Origin: Kamptonema formosum PCC 6407 | GTDB lineage: Bacteria > Cyanobacteriota > Cyanobacteriia > Cyanobacteriales > Microcoleaceae | Direction: 5' to 3' | Assembly: GCF_000332155.1 (NCBI RefSeq) | Contig: NZ_KB235904.1 | Location: 1,630,859-1,694,858 of the forward strand | DNA: 64,000 nucleotides | The notes under the pieces: model-generated | Databases searched by the model: none | The model's input: the letters and a program-made list of their open reading frames with translations, nothing else | Told to the model about the DNA's origin: nothing | Position numbers and translations under genes: made by a program | Part shown: positions 40,899 through 50,911 of the stretch, one piece after another | How positions within the stretch are numbered: the first letter of the stretch is position 1 | Layout of the letters: every line of letters starts with the position of its first letter

Positions 40899-43800
40899 TT
40901 AAACTTTTTCAATTTCTATTTTAGAACCTTGGGGAGATTTATAAACCTTAATTTGTGTAGGCAATCGCTCTCCCAATCCTCGAACGTGGGTAATAACTCC
41001 AATTAAACGATCTTGCTGGCGCAAAGATTCCAAAATTTGAGTAACGCTTTCCAAGGTTTCTGCATCCAAAGTACCAAACCCTTCATCTAGGAATAAGCTA
41101 CCTAATTGAGCGCCTTGGGATAGCTTTTCTGACAAAGCTAAAGCCATCGATAAAGAAGTAGCAAAAGTTTCACCACCGGAAAGAGTTCGCACGCGCCTAA
41201 GTTCGCCGCCATTCCAGTTATCTTCAACCCAATACTCGCCATCTTGAATTTTAAGAGCATAGCGAGTTTCTGTTAGTTCTTGCAAAATTAATGTAGCGCT
41301 GGCAACTAATTCTGCTTCCAAATGTTCTAAAATATAAGCTTGAAATTCATTAGTTTTGAGATTCTGAGCTAAGGTATGATAAGTTTGTTCGTGTTCTGTT
41401 AAAGTTGTAATTTGGGTTGACATCCTTTCCGATTGCTCTAAATTCTGTTCTGCTACCTGAATCCAGGCTAATAATTCTGCACGGCTATCGTTAGCTTGTT
41501 TAAACTTTTGTTCAGCAGTAATTTTGGCAGTTCGTAGTTGTGTCAATGTTATTTCATCGGTGGTTTTTGCACCGATAATATCGCTTAAATCTTTGAGCCG
41601 CGTTTCTAGCTGAATTTTTGCGTCGCGGTGTTTGCGAATAGCTGTTTCCCATGCGGATTGTTGTTTAGCGTCAGCACCCGCTGCTATAAATGTCTCCTCT
41701 GTGAAATTAGAGGTTTTGAGTTTAGACTCCCAGGCAATATTTAGCTGTTCATTTTTAGCTAGTGCTTGCTCATTAACATCTGTGGCTTGTTGGTATCTTT
41801 CTACTGCTTGAATGACATTGTTATTGGCAGTTTGATAAGAATTATCGGCAGCTTTCAGCAGTTCATTTAAGTTTTGCTTGTCTTTTTCTAAAGCTTTTGC
41901 TAAAGTAGAATAAGGTTGATTTTCGGTGATTTCATAGAGTTTAGTTGCCACCTCTTTTAACTGCTCTTGGCGGCGATTAACTTCTGCGATCGCGTCTTTA
42001 TTTTCTGCTTGTTTCCCTAAATAAGTAGCTTCTGCAAACTGGAACGCTTGTTGAGCTTTATCAAATTCAATTGATACCTGTTGCCAGTGTTGCTCGACTT
42101 CCCGGTACTTGCGATCGCTCTCTTTAAGTATTGCTAATTCTCGCTCTAATTCCTCCGCTTGCCATTGAGAAGTTTCTAAAACTCGATAAACTTGTTGCTG
42201 CAATTCAACAAGTTTATTCTGTGTTAATTTTAACGTCTGAGCAAGTTCTAATTGTTTCTGCTGATGTCCAGAAAGTGCTGTTTTTGCTTCGGTTGTGGTA
42301 ATTTGAGCTTGTTGAAATACTTGTTGAGCAGTAGCAAAGCGCGATCGCAAAGGGGCTACATCTATAATATTAGATTCCGGCAATGGTGGGAGGCGATCGC
42401 TCTCTGGATGCACGCCCCCGCATACGGGGCAAATATCGCCAGCATTGAGCGACATTCGCACCGCAGCAACACGATCTAAACGCGCCGATTCAACATTAAC
42501 TGCTTCTGCCGTTTCTAAGTCGAATTGGCATTTTTTCAGGGATACTTCCGCTACTTCCAACTGTAAGGTAGTTTCCACATAATTTTGTTGGGCTATTTGC
42601 CAATCTTGCTCGGCTTTTGCTAACTGCTTTTGCTCAGTTTTCGCCTGTTTTTCTATTAGCTGAAATTCCATCAATAAGGGTGAAATTTGATTCAATAGCT
42701 CTAAACGTTTGCCTCCAGGGGAAAGCTGTGAAAGCAACGCTGTTGCTTGTGCGACTTGAAAACCAGCACCCTGAATTTTGCTATTAGCAGCTTGCAAGTC
42801 TTTCTCTAGTGCCTTTAAAGAGCGAAATTTTTCCTGTTGAGTATTTTGGGCGATCGCGACTTCTCTTTCCAGTTGAGATCGCTGCTCTTCATATATTTTA
42901 CCAGCAGCGAGAGCATCTTCACGAGCTTTGAGTTGAGGCGCGATCGCTTCCTGCTTCGCTCTCGCTGCGTCAAGTTGCTGCTGCTGTACCGCCAACTGCG
43001 ATCGCGCTTCAATTAATCGCTTTTGGGCTAACTGTGCAGCATTTTGGGCGGTTACGCATTGGTTTCGCGCTTCTTTAACTAAAACCCAGTCTCCCTGTAA
43101 ATGATTAGCAATTTGCGCTCTTTCTAACCGTTGTACAAAAGTTTCGATATCAGATGATTTAGCATTCAAAGTAGTTAATTCTGCGTGTAAATCTCTGAGG
43201 CGAATGATTTGATTAAATAAAATTTCTTCTTCGTCTAACATCTTCTGAGCAGTCATAACCGCTTGATTAAGAGTCGGTAATTCTTGCTCCAAACTAATCA
43301 GATGTAATCGCTTTTCTTGTACTTCTTCCGCCGCTGGTGCATTTAATTCAGCCAGTTGGCGTTCCACCATTTCTCGTTCATCTTTAAGTAACTTAGCTAG
43401 TTCATTTGCCCGCTTCCGCATCTGCTCAAAAATCTCAAATCCAGCTAGCTGGCGCAGAATTTCCCGGCGTTTTGCCGTGTCGCCTTTAAGAAATTCATCA
43501 AACTTACCTTGTGGCAACACTATCACCCGCGTGAAAGTGTCAAAATCCATCCCTAAAACCTGTTCAATAGTTTTTTTAGCAGCATCAATGCTAGTTTCTA
43601 TAGTCTCCCATTCACCATTTTGAAAAGCTTCTAACAGTACCTTATTTTCAGGAGTTTTCGGGCGGTATCGCCACCTCCGCGTCACCCGATACTGTGCATT
43701 ACCTACTGAAAAGTGCAACTTAACTTTTAAAGTTTCGCTCCCTTGACTTACTAGATCGCCTATTTGTTTTCCACTGCGAATTGTAGTACCGAAAAGAGCG

Positions 43801-43940
43801 TAAGTCATGGCATCAAGCAGGGAAGATTTTCCCGCACCTGTTGCACCCGTAATGGCAAATAAATCGAGTTCAGAAAAATCTAAACGCTGTTCGCGGCGAA
43901 AGCTAGTAAATCCTTCTAAATAAAGTTCAATTGGTCGCAT
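40899..43940 (-). CDS. sbcC: Exonuclease subunit SbcC (AAA/SMC-like ATPase)
   Basis: 1013 residues from ATG 43940, where MRPIELYLEGFTSFR matches SbcC starts. A longer frame to 44012 only translates the repeat array (NYQLPIT repeats). Walker A GATGAGKSSLLD is near residue 38. Long coiled coils flank a zinc hook GDICPVCGG near 500. The end has LSGGETFATSLSMALALSE and FLDEGFGTLD. With SbcD it forms a dsDNA end- and hairpin-processing nuclease. The start codon is 1-2 bp from the heptamer array, so no Shine-Dalgarno is possible within 30 bp. It lies after sbcD on the same strand. Confidence 0.96.
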   Translation of the reverse strand: MRPIELYLEGFTSFRREQRLDFSELDLFAITGATGAGKSSLLDAMTYALFGTTIRSGKQIGDLVSQGSETLKVKLHFSVGNAQYRVTRRWRYRPKTPENKVLLEAFQNGEWETIETSIDAAKKTIEQVLGMDFDTFTRVIVLPQGKFDEFLKGDTAKRREILRQLAGFEIFEQMRKRANELAKLLKDEREMVERQLAELNAPAAEEVQEKRLHLISLEQELPTLNQAVMTAQKMLDEEEILFNQIIRLRDLHAELTTLNAKSSDIETFVQRLERAQIANHLQGDWVLVKEARNQCVTAQNAAQLAQKRLIEARSQLAVQQQQLDAARAKQEAIAPQLKAREDALAAGKIYEEQRSQLEREVAIAQNTQQEKFRSLKALEKDLQAANSKIQGAGFQVAQATALLSQLSPGGKRLELLNQISPLLMEFQLIEKQAKTEQKQLAKAEQDWQIAQQNYVETTLQLEVAEVSLKKCQFDLETAEAVNVESARLDRVAAVRMSLNAGDICPVCGGVHPESDRLPPLPESNIIDVAPLRSRFATAQQVFQQAQITTTEAKTALSGHQQKQLELAQTLKLTQNKLVELQQQVYRVLETSQWQAEELERELAILKESDRKYREVEQHWQQVSIEFDKAQQAFQFAEATYLGKQAENKDAIAEVNRRQEQLKEVATKLYEITENQPYSTLAKALEKDKQNLNELLKAADNSYQTANNNVIQAVERYQQATDVNEQALAKNEQLNIAWESKLKTSNFTEETFIAAGADAKQQSAWETAIRKHRDAKIQLETRLKDLSDIIGAKTTDEITLTQLRTAKITAEQKFKQANDSRAELLAWIQVAEQNLEQSERMSTQITTLTEHEQTYHTLAQNLKTNEFQAYILEHLEAELVASATLILQELTETRYALKIQDGEYWVEDNWNGGELRRVRTLSGGETFATSLSMALALSEKLSQGAQLGSLFLDEGFGTLDAETLESVTQILESLRQQDRLIGVITHVRGLGERLPTQIKVYKSPQGSKIEIEKV

Positions 43941-43989
43941 AATTGGTAATTGGTAATTGGTAATTGGTAATTGGTAATTGGTAATTGAT
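43941..43989. repeat. TTGGTAA heptamer STRR touching the sbcC start
   Basis: Seven TTGGTAA units abut the ATG of sbcC at 43940. The array occupies the position where a ribosome-binding site would lie. Confidence 0.93.
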
Positions 43990-43990
43990 A

Positions 43991-44061
43991 GTAGGGTGGG
44001 CGCTCGCCGCAAAAAGTATTTGTCATAACCTAAGATGCTTGTCGGCGAGCGCCCACCTTAC
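43991..44061. repeat. Dispersed palindromic repeat GTAGGGTGGGCGCTCGCCG, copy 2
   Basis: Same arms as the copy at 17111-17184 with a loop of similar size but different sequence. It lies between sbcD and sbcC. A strong hairpin here would be expected to affect read-through between these genes. Confidence 0.9.
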
Positions 44062-44065
44062 GTTT

Positions 44066-44109
44066 GTTACAGTTAACAGTTAACAGTTAACAGTTAACAG
44101 TTAACAGTT
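44066..44109. repeat. GTTAACA heptamer STRR overlapping the sbcD end
   Basis: Six GTTAACA units. The last residues of SbcD (LLTVNC) and its TAA stop lie inside the array. Confidence 0.93.
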
Positions 44110-45262
44110 GATTATACAATTTTTCAAATTCCTCCAAGACTGCTGGCTTTGGTGTTGTTCCCAATTTGTTCTGATAATAGTTGCAAAACTCTTCTAGCGG
44201 ATCGAATTTATTTGGGTCTATATTAGTTACTTCCGCCAGGCTTTCTTGCTGTAATTCTGGATACCGCGGTTCCACTAGCAGCGCTTGCGAACAAATTTGG
44301 CGCACTCTATCAGCTAGTCCCAGTTCAGGACTCTGCATTTGTACAATTACCTTCAAAAATCCGGGGTGATATTGATTTGCTTCTAAAGTTTTATCTAAGT
44401 TTTCACTATTACATTTAAGCACTTTTAATGGTCTCTGGCAAATTAAGGGTTTAAATTCTACTTTGGCGGCACTTCCCGGCTCTAATTCAATCAAAACAAA
44501 TCCCTTTTCTTGCTCGGCTTCTCCAAAGTCTAACTGAATCAAAGAACCTGAATAATAAGCAGGAGAATTTTTAGCTATGCGTTGGTGAATGTGGATGTGT
44601 CCCAGGGCAATATATTGAGCTTCTGGCGGTAAAGTTTGCGGTGAAAGCAGATATTTATCTCGCGTATAATAGGGTGCTTCTGATTTAGCTAATCTAGCCC
44701 CATCAATGCTAAGATGTCCCATGAGGATATTAACAGTATTATCCCGAAAATTGCTGGTTAAATCTTCTAGGAGATCGGCAACAAGTTCTCGGTAACTAGA
44801 GCGGCGATCGACATCATCTTTGTGCCAGAAAGCATCAGCATCTAAAAGCCTTTGTTCTGATGCAAAAGGCATGGCTCCCACACAGAGTTTACCGCTATTT
44901 GTATTCAGAATAATTGTGCCACCATCTGCCGCGCGGCGGGGTTTTCCCAAAGCACGAACGCCAACATGGGCAAGCAATTGAGCGATACTATCGGTGCGCG
45001 AGGCGGAGTCATGATTGCCTGCGATCGCGATCGCGGGAATACCAGCTTCTTGCAATCCGCAGAAAAATTTATAAGCAATGCGTTCAGCATAAGCTGGCGG
45101 ATTGGGAACGTCGAAAATATCGCCAGCGATCAGAACGGCATCCACTTCTAAGGTTATTGCTTGTTTGAGCAGTTGATCTAAAGCAGAGGCAATTTCCGGG
45201 GTGCGGTCAATACCTCTAAAACGTCGTCCGAGATGCCAGTCGGCGGTATGAATTAGTCGCAT
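44087..45262 (-). CDS. sbcD: Exonuclease subunit SbcD
   Basis: 391 residues, calcineurin-like metallophosphatase. Metal-binding motifs in order: HTADWHLGRR, AGDIFDVPNP, AGNHDSASRT, MGHLSID and LGHIHIHQ. It is the nuclease subunit of SbcCD. A C-terminal SbcD-specific domain follows, ending EEFEKLYNQ; the last six residues LLTVNC come from the heptamer repeat. The gene precedes sbcC on the same strand, with 146 bp of repeats between. Length and core are normal, so the altered tail is probably tolerated. Confidence 0.96.
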   Translation of the reverse strand: MRLIHTADWHLGRRFRGIDRTPEIASALDQLLKQAITLEVDAVLIAGDIFDVPNPPAYAERIAYKFFCGLQEAGIPAIAIAGNHDSASRTDSIAQLLAHVGVRALGKPRRAADGGTIILNTNSGKLCVGAMPFASEQRLLDADAFWHKDDVDRRSSYRELVADLLEDLTSNFRDNTVNILMGHLSIDGARLAKSEAPYYTRDKYLLSPQTLPPEAQYIALGHIHIHQRIAKNSPAYYSGSLIQLDFGEAEQEKGFVLIELEPGSAAKVEFKPLICQRPLKVLKCNSENLDKTLEANQYHPGFLKVIVQMQSPELGLADRVRQICSQALLVEPRYPELQQESLAEVTNIDPNKFDPLEEFCNYYQNKLGTTPKPAVLEEFEKLYNQLLTVNC

Positions 45263-45396
45263 AGCATGAAGAGCTTTTTACTTATTTTAATACTTATTGA
45301 TTTTTTTGTACCGCCTATTACCGGAAAGCCAAGATTAAGGCATGATAATCACAAGGGGTGCTCAATAATCTTAGCAATTCTGTGTGAGGAGTAACT

Positions 45397-46320
45397 ATGG
45401 ATACCAAGCCAATGCTTTTACGTTTTTCGTTTTTTTTACTTGCTGCGTCTGCGGTTTGGGCTGGTTTTTCCCAGCATTTAACTGCCATTGAAGCAGCTTC
45501 GGCTATTGGGCCAAATCAACTTTCTCCTAGCGGAATGGAAACAGAGGGGAGTGCGATCGCAACTTCTCAAAGTCAGATAATTGCCCAGCAAGGACAAGTT
45601 AAACAAGGGGAAGTATACAAACTGATGAACGGCGGCGCGACGCGCACCCGCCAATCATCGGCGGTTCGTGCGAAGACGAACCCCAGAACCGACTTAATCC
45701 CTCGCGATATTCTCACAACCGATACTACTGCCAAAGCTGAAATCTTGTTCAAACAGCAAGATACAATCGTGAGATTGGGAGAATCTACGAGTTTTGTGTT
45801 CCCTGAAGGCTTGCGGGAATACCAGCTCAATAACGGTACAATTGTGAGTATGATTCGTCCCGGAAAAGGCGGCGGGACTGTGAAAACGCCCCAGGCATCA
45901 GTGATAGCAAGGGGTACGGGGATGTATATTCAGCAGTGTTCGGATCGAAAAGTTGCTTTGTTTGCCATTCTCACAAATAATAATGCCGAGGTTGAACCTA
46001 CGCGGGTGGTGAATGGAAGAGGCGATCGCGTTTCTTTGCGGGCCGGGCAATTAGTGAGAGTCGTTGATGGTACAATCCAATCAGTTCAAACTTTTAACTT
46101 GCGATCGTTTTACCAAAATAATCCTATGGGTGCAGGTTTAGGCCCGAATCAGGAAAACGTTGTGAATGAATCACCTACTGATGTTCAGCCGGTGTTCAGA
46201 GAGGTTCGCCAAGAAACGATCGCAGCGGTGAACAGTCAATCTGAAGGGAGTTTCGATTTTCCCAATGGCATACCTAATGTTTGCGGGAATGGACAAGCGC
46301 CTGTGAGAGGTCTTTGGTAA
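45397..46320 (+). CDS. Secreted FecR-domain protein
   Basis: 307 residues. A signal peptide is likely at 1-30 (LLRFSFFLLAASAVWAGF). The mature part contains a FecR-like beta domain around 95-210: RDILTTDTTAKAEILFKQQD, VRLGESTSFVF, VKTPQASVIARGTGMYI and RVSLRAGQLVRVVDG. Many cyanobacteria have such stand-alone FecR domains, often beside TPR or CHASE2 proteins. They are probably periplasmic and unrelated to ferric citrate signalling. SD TGTGAGGAG precedes the ATG. It faces the caspase-WD40 gene, with an inverted repeat between. Confidence 0.88.
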   Translation: MDTKPMLLRFSFFLLAASAVWAGFSQHLTAIEAASAIGPNQLSPSGMETEGSAIATSQSQIIAQQGQVKQGEVYKLMNGGATRTRQSSAVRAKTNPRTDLIPRDILTTDTTAKAEILFKQQDTIVRLGESTSFVFPEGLREYQLNNGTIVSMIRPGKGGGTVKTPQASVIARGTGMYIQQCSDRKVALFAILTNNNAEVEPTRVVNGRGDRVSLRAGQLVRVVDGTIQSVQTFNLRSFYQNNPMGAGLGPNQENVVNESPTDVQPVFREVRQETIAAVNSQSEGSFDFPNGIPNVCGNGQAPVRGLW

Positions 46321-46365
46321 TACTGATGTAATACTAATATTTTACACTATTGTCAAAAACCTGTA

Positions 46366-46430
46366 GGGGCGGGTTCGCCAATAGTTTTGAAGGATACCCA
46401 AAGACTAAAAAACCCGCCCCCACCCTGCGA
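46366..46430. terminator. Inverted repeat between convergent genes
   Basis: GGGGCGGGTT at 46366-46375 pairs with AACCCGCCCC at 46421-46430 with 45 nt between. It separates the converging FecR and caspase-WD40 genes. The long spacer is more typical of a dispersed palindrome than of an intrinsic terminator. Confidence 0.45.
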
Positions 46431-46468
46431 TCGAATCCTTTATTGATATTGGTGTAAGATCCGACAGG

Positions 46469-49400
46469 CTATTTGCAAATGTTGCGATCGCTCTCCTTTA
46501 GATTTACATTATTTGTGAGATAATCTTGGAGGCGATCGCACCCCCGCCGCAACAAATCATCTAAATCTAAACTCGATAAACTAATAGTTTGGTCATAGCT
46601 ACCGCTAATTAATATTTTCCCATCTGGACTAAAACCCATACTTTTAACTTGTCCCTGATGGCCAATTAAAGTTTTAATCAGCGTACGATCTGTAGCATTC
46701 CACAACTTAATAGTATTATCAGCACTTCCCGAAGCCAAAATCTTTCCATCAGGACTAAAACTAACACTTACTACTGCATTTTGATGTCCCGTTAAAGTCC
46801 GAATTTCCTTACCAGAATCCGCATCCCAAAACTTAATAGTATTATCCGCACTTGCAGAAGCTAAAATTTTGCTGTTAGGATGCCAAGCTACAGCCTGTAC
46901 AGCCTGAGAATGACCTTCTAAAGTTTTAACTAAAGTGCCGTCAGAGTTAAACAATTTAACTGTTTTATCGTTGCTACCAGAAGCTAAAAACTTGCCATCA
47001 GAACTGAAAGCTAAACTTGTTATGCCATCGCTATGTTCAGTAATATTTTTTAGCATTTTTCCATCAGCTATATTCCACAATTTAATTGTCTTATCATCGC
47101 TGCCAGAAGCTAAAATATTACCATTTGGACTAAAGGCTACACTTGTCACGCCTTCGTTATGTGCTGCTAAATTTTTAAGCTGTGTTCCATCTGCTGCATT
47201 CCAAAGTGTCACTGTTTTGTCATAACTGCCAGCCGCTAAAATCTTACCATTGGGACTAAAACTAATAGATGAAACCTTATTACTACTATCTAATTTTATC
47301 GTCTTTAAAAGAGTTTTATCAGTGCGCCATAATTTCACCTGTCCATCGGCACTAGCAGAAGCAAAAGTTTTACCATCAGGATTAAAATTTACACTCTCAA
47401 TAAAACCGTCATTTCGCAGCGGAATATCACCATCTAACCGCCAAATTTTTACAGTTTTATCAGCGCTAGCTGTTGCTAAATTCTTCCCATCTGGACTAAA
47501 ATTAACACTCGTCACCTGATCGCCATGTCCCTTAAATTGATTAAGCAAAATTGCGCCTACCCCGCCTGATTCTAAACTCCAAACTCTCGCTGTATAGTCA
47601 TCGCTGCCAGAAGCTAACATCTTACCATCGGCACTAAAGCTAACACTAATTGCTCCTTTTTCTTGTTCTGTAAAGTTGGCAATAATTTTGCAATCAGGTT
47701 GCCAGATTTTTACAGTTTTGTCCAGGCTTGCCGTTGCCAATATTTTACCATCAGGACTAAAGCTGACATCCATAATATAATCAGTATGTCCTTTACAAAT
47801 TTGCGATTTATTGCTATTTATGCTCCATAATTTTAAGGTTTTATCTTCACTTACGGATGCTATATTTTTGCTGTCTGAACTCCAACTGATACGAGTTACC
47901 CTTTCAGTATGACCTGTCAAAGTTTTGATTAAGCTACCATCTAAATTCCAAAGTTTTATAGTTTTGTCATCGCTGGCAGTTGCTAACATTTTACCATCGG
48001 GACTAAAACTAATGCTGTTTACTTTTTCACTATCTCCGGTGAAAGTTTTAATAAGCTTGCCGTCAATATTCCAAAGCTTAACTATGCCATCCGAACTTGC
48101 AGCAGCTAACAGCTTGCCATCGGGACTAAAACTAAGATCGTTTACACTTCTTTCATTGCCTGTTAAAGTTTGGAGAAGACGACCATCGGCACTCCAAAGT
48201 TTTATGGTTTTGTCAGAACTTGCAGTTGCTATGGTTTTCCCATCTGGACTATATTTTACCGCTTGCACGCGATCGCCATGCCCTTCTAAGCGATTATTTT
48301 CCTTCCCATTATCAATAGCTTGCTGTAAACTGCCTACAGTTTCCACAGCCACATCACCGCTGATATTCATGGCTGTTTTTAATTGCTTACCCGCCTTCAT
48401 TCCCGCTAAAAGTGCATCAAGCTGTTGATTAGAAAGTAACTGAGATTCAGACAAAGAAGCTAAAGCATCGATCTGATTTTCTATCGCCCGGTTGCGCTGA
48501 ATCAAAGCAATAATTGCAGCTAAACTGACAACAGTTACAAATGTACTAACAGCAGCAATAACGCGCAAACGATTATTTCGCCTGCGTTGAATGCTACGTT
48601 TAATAAATTCTGATTCGTATTGATTGAGCCAGTTATCATCAGATGTTAATACCTGTTCTAGCAAGTCAAGACGCGGATTGTTATCCCAAAGAAAACCAAC
48701 TTGTTTATTATTAATCCATTCCTTAGCGACAGGGGTTAGTAAGCGTTGTAGCGTCAAAGTTTCCTGTTCCTGGTTTTTCCACCGTTGTAACTTATCCCAC
48801 CCGCGCGCGATCGCATCGTGAGCAGGCTCAACATAAGCCTCACCGCCAGTTTCCTGTCCCCCAACCAGCAACCGCGCTTCCGAAAAGCGCCGAATTATCT
48901 CACTTACTCGCTGATTCTCACTTGCATCTGTATAAAGTAACTCCGATCGCGCCACCCGCCGCCGCGCCAATTCCCCACCTTCAACCGCCACCATCCGCAG
49001 CATTACGCGCCTTACTGTGTCGTGATAAGCGCTGTCAAGTTGCACCAGTTGGTCATATTCAGCGGTAGCTCTCTGTGTGAGAGAACCCGCCACGCCGCCC
49101 AATTGTTTGTAATCGCTCTCACTTAATGCCCGATTATTGCGCCGACTTTCTAAATACTTTATATAAAGCTCACTTAAGGTAAATGATAGCAGCGGCAAAG
49201 CTCCCGGCATCTGCACGACTTCATTAATCAATTGGTCTGTGAGGCTGGATGGCTCAAAGTATAATACTCTTTCCGACGCAGGGCCCTCGATCGCTTGCCG
49301 TAACTCGTCCTGAGTCATCGGCGGTACAATAAACCGAGCGTCTATCCAGTAAGCTTTGAGAGCAGAATCAAGGAATTGAGCTTCAAAATCGAGGCGAACA

Positions 49401-50881
49401 GCGATCGCAACCCTGAGTGCTTCTGGGTGCGCTGCGATCGCGCCTTCAAGTTGCGCCAAAAATAGCGATCGCTCGTCTTCATCAGACATTGTTACCAATT
49501 CCTCAAATTGGTCAACCACTAACAGCAATTTTTTATGAGGATTAGCGCTACTCCAAATAGTAACTAAATCGGCAAACTTACCAACATTTTGCCGCAATCC
49601 TTCGGTCATTTTCTGAATCCGCAGAATATCATCTCTCTGCTTTTCCTTATCTGTACTTTGGCGGTTAGATATATTTTCATCTATTAACAAAAGCGCTCTA
49701 GCTAACGAGGTTAAAGGAGATTCCCCCGGTCGTAAAGGCCCGATAACTGTAACAACGGATGAATTGTCAGTTTCTCCCCCACCTTCAGATGCGGTTATTG
49801 CCCTACTTTTAGCTTCTACCGTTGAATTAGCGTTTCGCCAGCGAGGGATTAATCCCGCTTTAACCAAACTAGATTTACCCGTTCCTGACGCGCCTAAAAC
49901 CACAGTTAAGGGATGTTTTTCGACAAAATTATACAACTTTTTGATTAACTTTTCGCGTCCAAAAAATAGATTTCTGTGTTCTTCATCAAAAGATTCTAAA
50001 CCGCAATAGGGATTATTTTCTCGATTGAGTTCTGGTGCCGGCGGTAAGTTAAGTTCGTGACCGGGAACTAAGAAGATAAATTCGCCTTTATCGTGTTTTG
50101 CTAACGGCCACATTCCGGGAGTTTGGCGGTGGCGTTGTTCTGCTGAGTCGGGTTCGACGCGATCGCGCACGTATAAAAAAAGTTCAGTAGCAGTGATGAC
50201 CCCATCACCGCTAGGTTGACCGTCTTTTGGCGGCGGGAACAAGTCGGCGCGGCCTCTGAGTCCGTCAAATAAAGCTTCTGCGAAGGGGGAATGGTTGCCG
50301 CTGATGCCGCGATCGTCTTTTAGGGATAAGCTGTCTAAGGCTTTTTGGTCGTGGGATGCGGAGGTAATCGCAACCCATGCGGGGTCTTTGATGAAGCGAT
50401 CGTAACGTTCTTGGTGGATGACTTCGGGGTGCGCGAGGAGATCGCGGGTGGCGGCCCAGCGGAAGGCCCCGGCGAAGCAACAGTCAAGGATGGCGAGGAG
50501 GTGGCGACAGGGGAGGGATGCGATCGCATCGTGTACCTGCTGCATTGGTACAAAAGTGCTGCTATCACCGGGTTGTGCGTCTTGCGGGATCACGTATCCG
50601 GCCGGGCCGTCATCGTTATCAAGAGCGATGCCGTGTCCGGCAAAGTAGAATAGAATGCGATCGTTTTCTCCTACTTCTTTGGGTAGGGTTTCTAATAGTA
50701 ATATTTGCAGTTTTTCGCGGGTAACTTCCGTATCTAATAATAATTTTACATCATAATTATGATCTTCTTTAAGGATGCGAGCGAGTTCTTTGGCATCGTT
50801 AGTAGCCGTTCTCAGGGGAGAAATGCCATTTTGGTAATCGTTGATGCCAATGACGATCGCGAGAGAGCGTTTAAATTCCAT
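46469..50881 (-). CDS. Caspase-nSTAND ATPase-WD40 protein
   Basis: 1470 residues. Peptidase C14 domain at 1-265 with His83 (FYFAGHG) and Cys135 (ILDCCFAG). An nSTAND ATPase spans about 295-720: Walker A LGASGTGKSSLVKAG, Walker B LLLVVDQFEELV. A membrane-like helix follows near 775-795 (VIAAVSTFVTVVSLAAIIALI). Fourteen WD40 repeats then run from about 850, enough for two seven-bladed propellers. Architecture is that of a sensor-switch-protease for regulated cell death. It starts 30 bp after a TOPRIM-like gene that is coupled to an AAA ATPase gene, all on one strand. Catalytic dyad intact; the trigger is unknown. Confidence 0.95.
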   Translation of the reverse strand: MEFKRSLAIVIGINDYQNGISPLRTATNDAKELARILKEDHNYDVKLLLDTEVTREKLQILLLETLPKEVGENDRILFYFAGHGIALDNDDGPAGYVIPQDAQPGDSSTFVPMQQVHDAIASLPCRHLLAILDCCFAGAFRWAATRDLLAHPEVIHQERYDRFIKDPAWVAITSASHDQKALDSLSLKDDRGISGNHSPFAEALFDGLRGRADLFPPPKDGQPSGDGVITATELFLYVRDRVEPDSAEQRHRQTPGMWPLAKHDKGEFIFLVPGHELNLPPAPELNRENNPYCGLESFDEEHRNLFFGREKLIKKLYNFVEKHPLTVVLGASGTGKSSLVKAGLIPRWRNANSTVEAKSRAITASEGGGETDNSSVVTVIGPLRPGESPLTSLARALLLIDENISNRQSTDKEKQRDDILRIQKMTEGLRQNVGKFADLVTIWSSANPHKKLLLVVDQFEELVTMSDEDERSLFLAQLEGAIAAHPEALRVAIAVRLDFEAQFLDSALKAYWIDARFIVPPMTQDELRQAIEGPASERVLYFEPSSLTDQLINEVVQMPGALPLLSFTLSELYIKYLESRRNNRALSESDYKQLGGVAGSLTQRATAEYDQLVQLDSAYHDTVRRVMLRMVAVEGGELARRRVARSELLYTDASENQRVSEIIRRFSEARLLVGGQETGGEAYVEPAHDAIARGWDKLQRWKNQEQETLTLQRLLTPVAKEWINNKQVGFLWDNNPRLDLLEQVLTSDDNWLNQYESEFIKRSIQRRRNNRLRVIAAVSTFVTVVSLAAIIALIQRNRAIENQIDALASLSESQLLSNQQLDALLAGMKAGKQLKTAMNISGDVAVETVGSLQQAIDNGKENNRLEGHGDRVQAVKYSPDGKTIATASSDKTIKLWSADGRLLQTLTGNERSVNDLSFSPDGKLLAAASSDGIVKLWNIDGKLIKTFTGDSEKVNSISFSPDGKMLATASDDKTIKLWNLDGSLIKTLTGHTERVTRISWSSDSKNIASVSEDKTLKLWSINSNKSQICKGHTDYIMDVSFSPDGKILATASLDKTVKIWQPDCKIIANFTEQEKGAISVSFSADGKMLASGSDDYTARVWSLESGGVGAILLNQFKGHGDQVTSVNFSPDGKNLATASADKTVKIWRLDGDIPLRNDGFIESVNFNPDGKTFASASADGQVKLWRTDKTLLKTIKLDSSNKVSSISFSPNGKILAAGSYDKTVTLWNAADGTQLKNLAAHNEGVTSVAFSPNGNILASGSDDKTIKLWNIADGKMLKNITEHSDGITSLAFSSDGKFLASGSNDKTVKLFNSDGTLVKTLEGHSQAVQAVAWHPNSKILASASADNTIKFWDADSGKEIRTLTGHQNAVVSVSFSPDGKILASGSADNTIKLWNATDRTLIKTLIGHQGQVKSMGFSPDGKILISGSYDQTISLSSLDLDDLLRRGCDRLQDYLTNNVNLKESDRNICK

Positions 50882-50911
50882 TTTTAGTTATTAATTTAGT
50901 ATTGGAGATTT

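Noticed and set aside
43941..44012. Longer N-terminus for SbcC
   Set aside because: The extra residues are translated heptamer repeats (NYQLPIT), while the family start is MRPIELYLEG.
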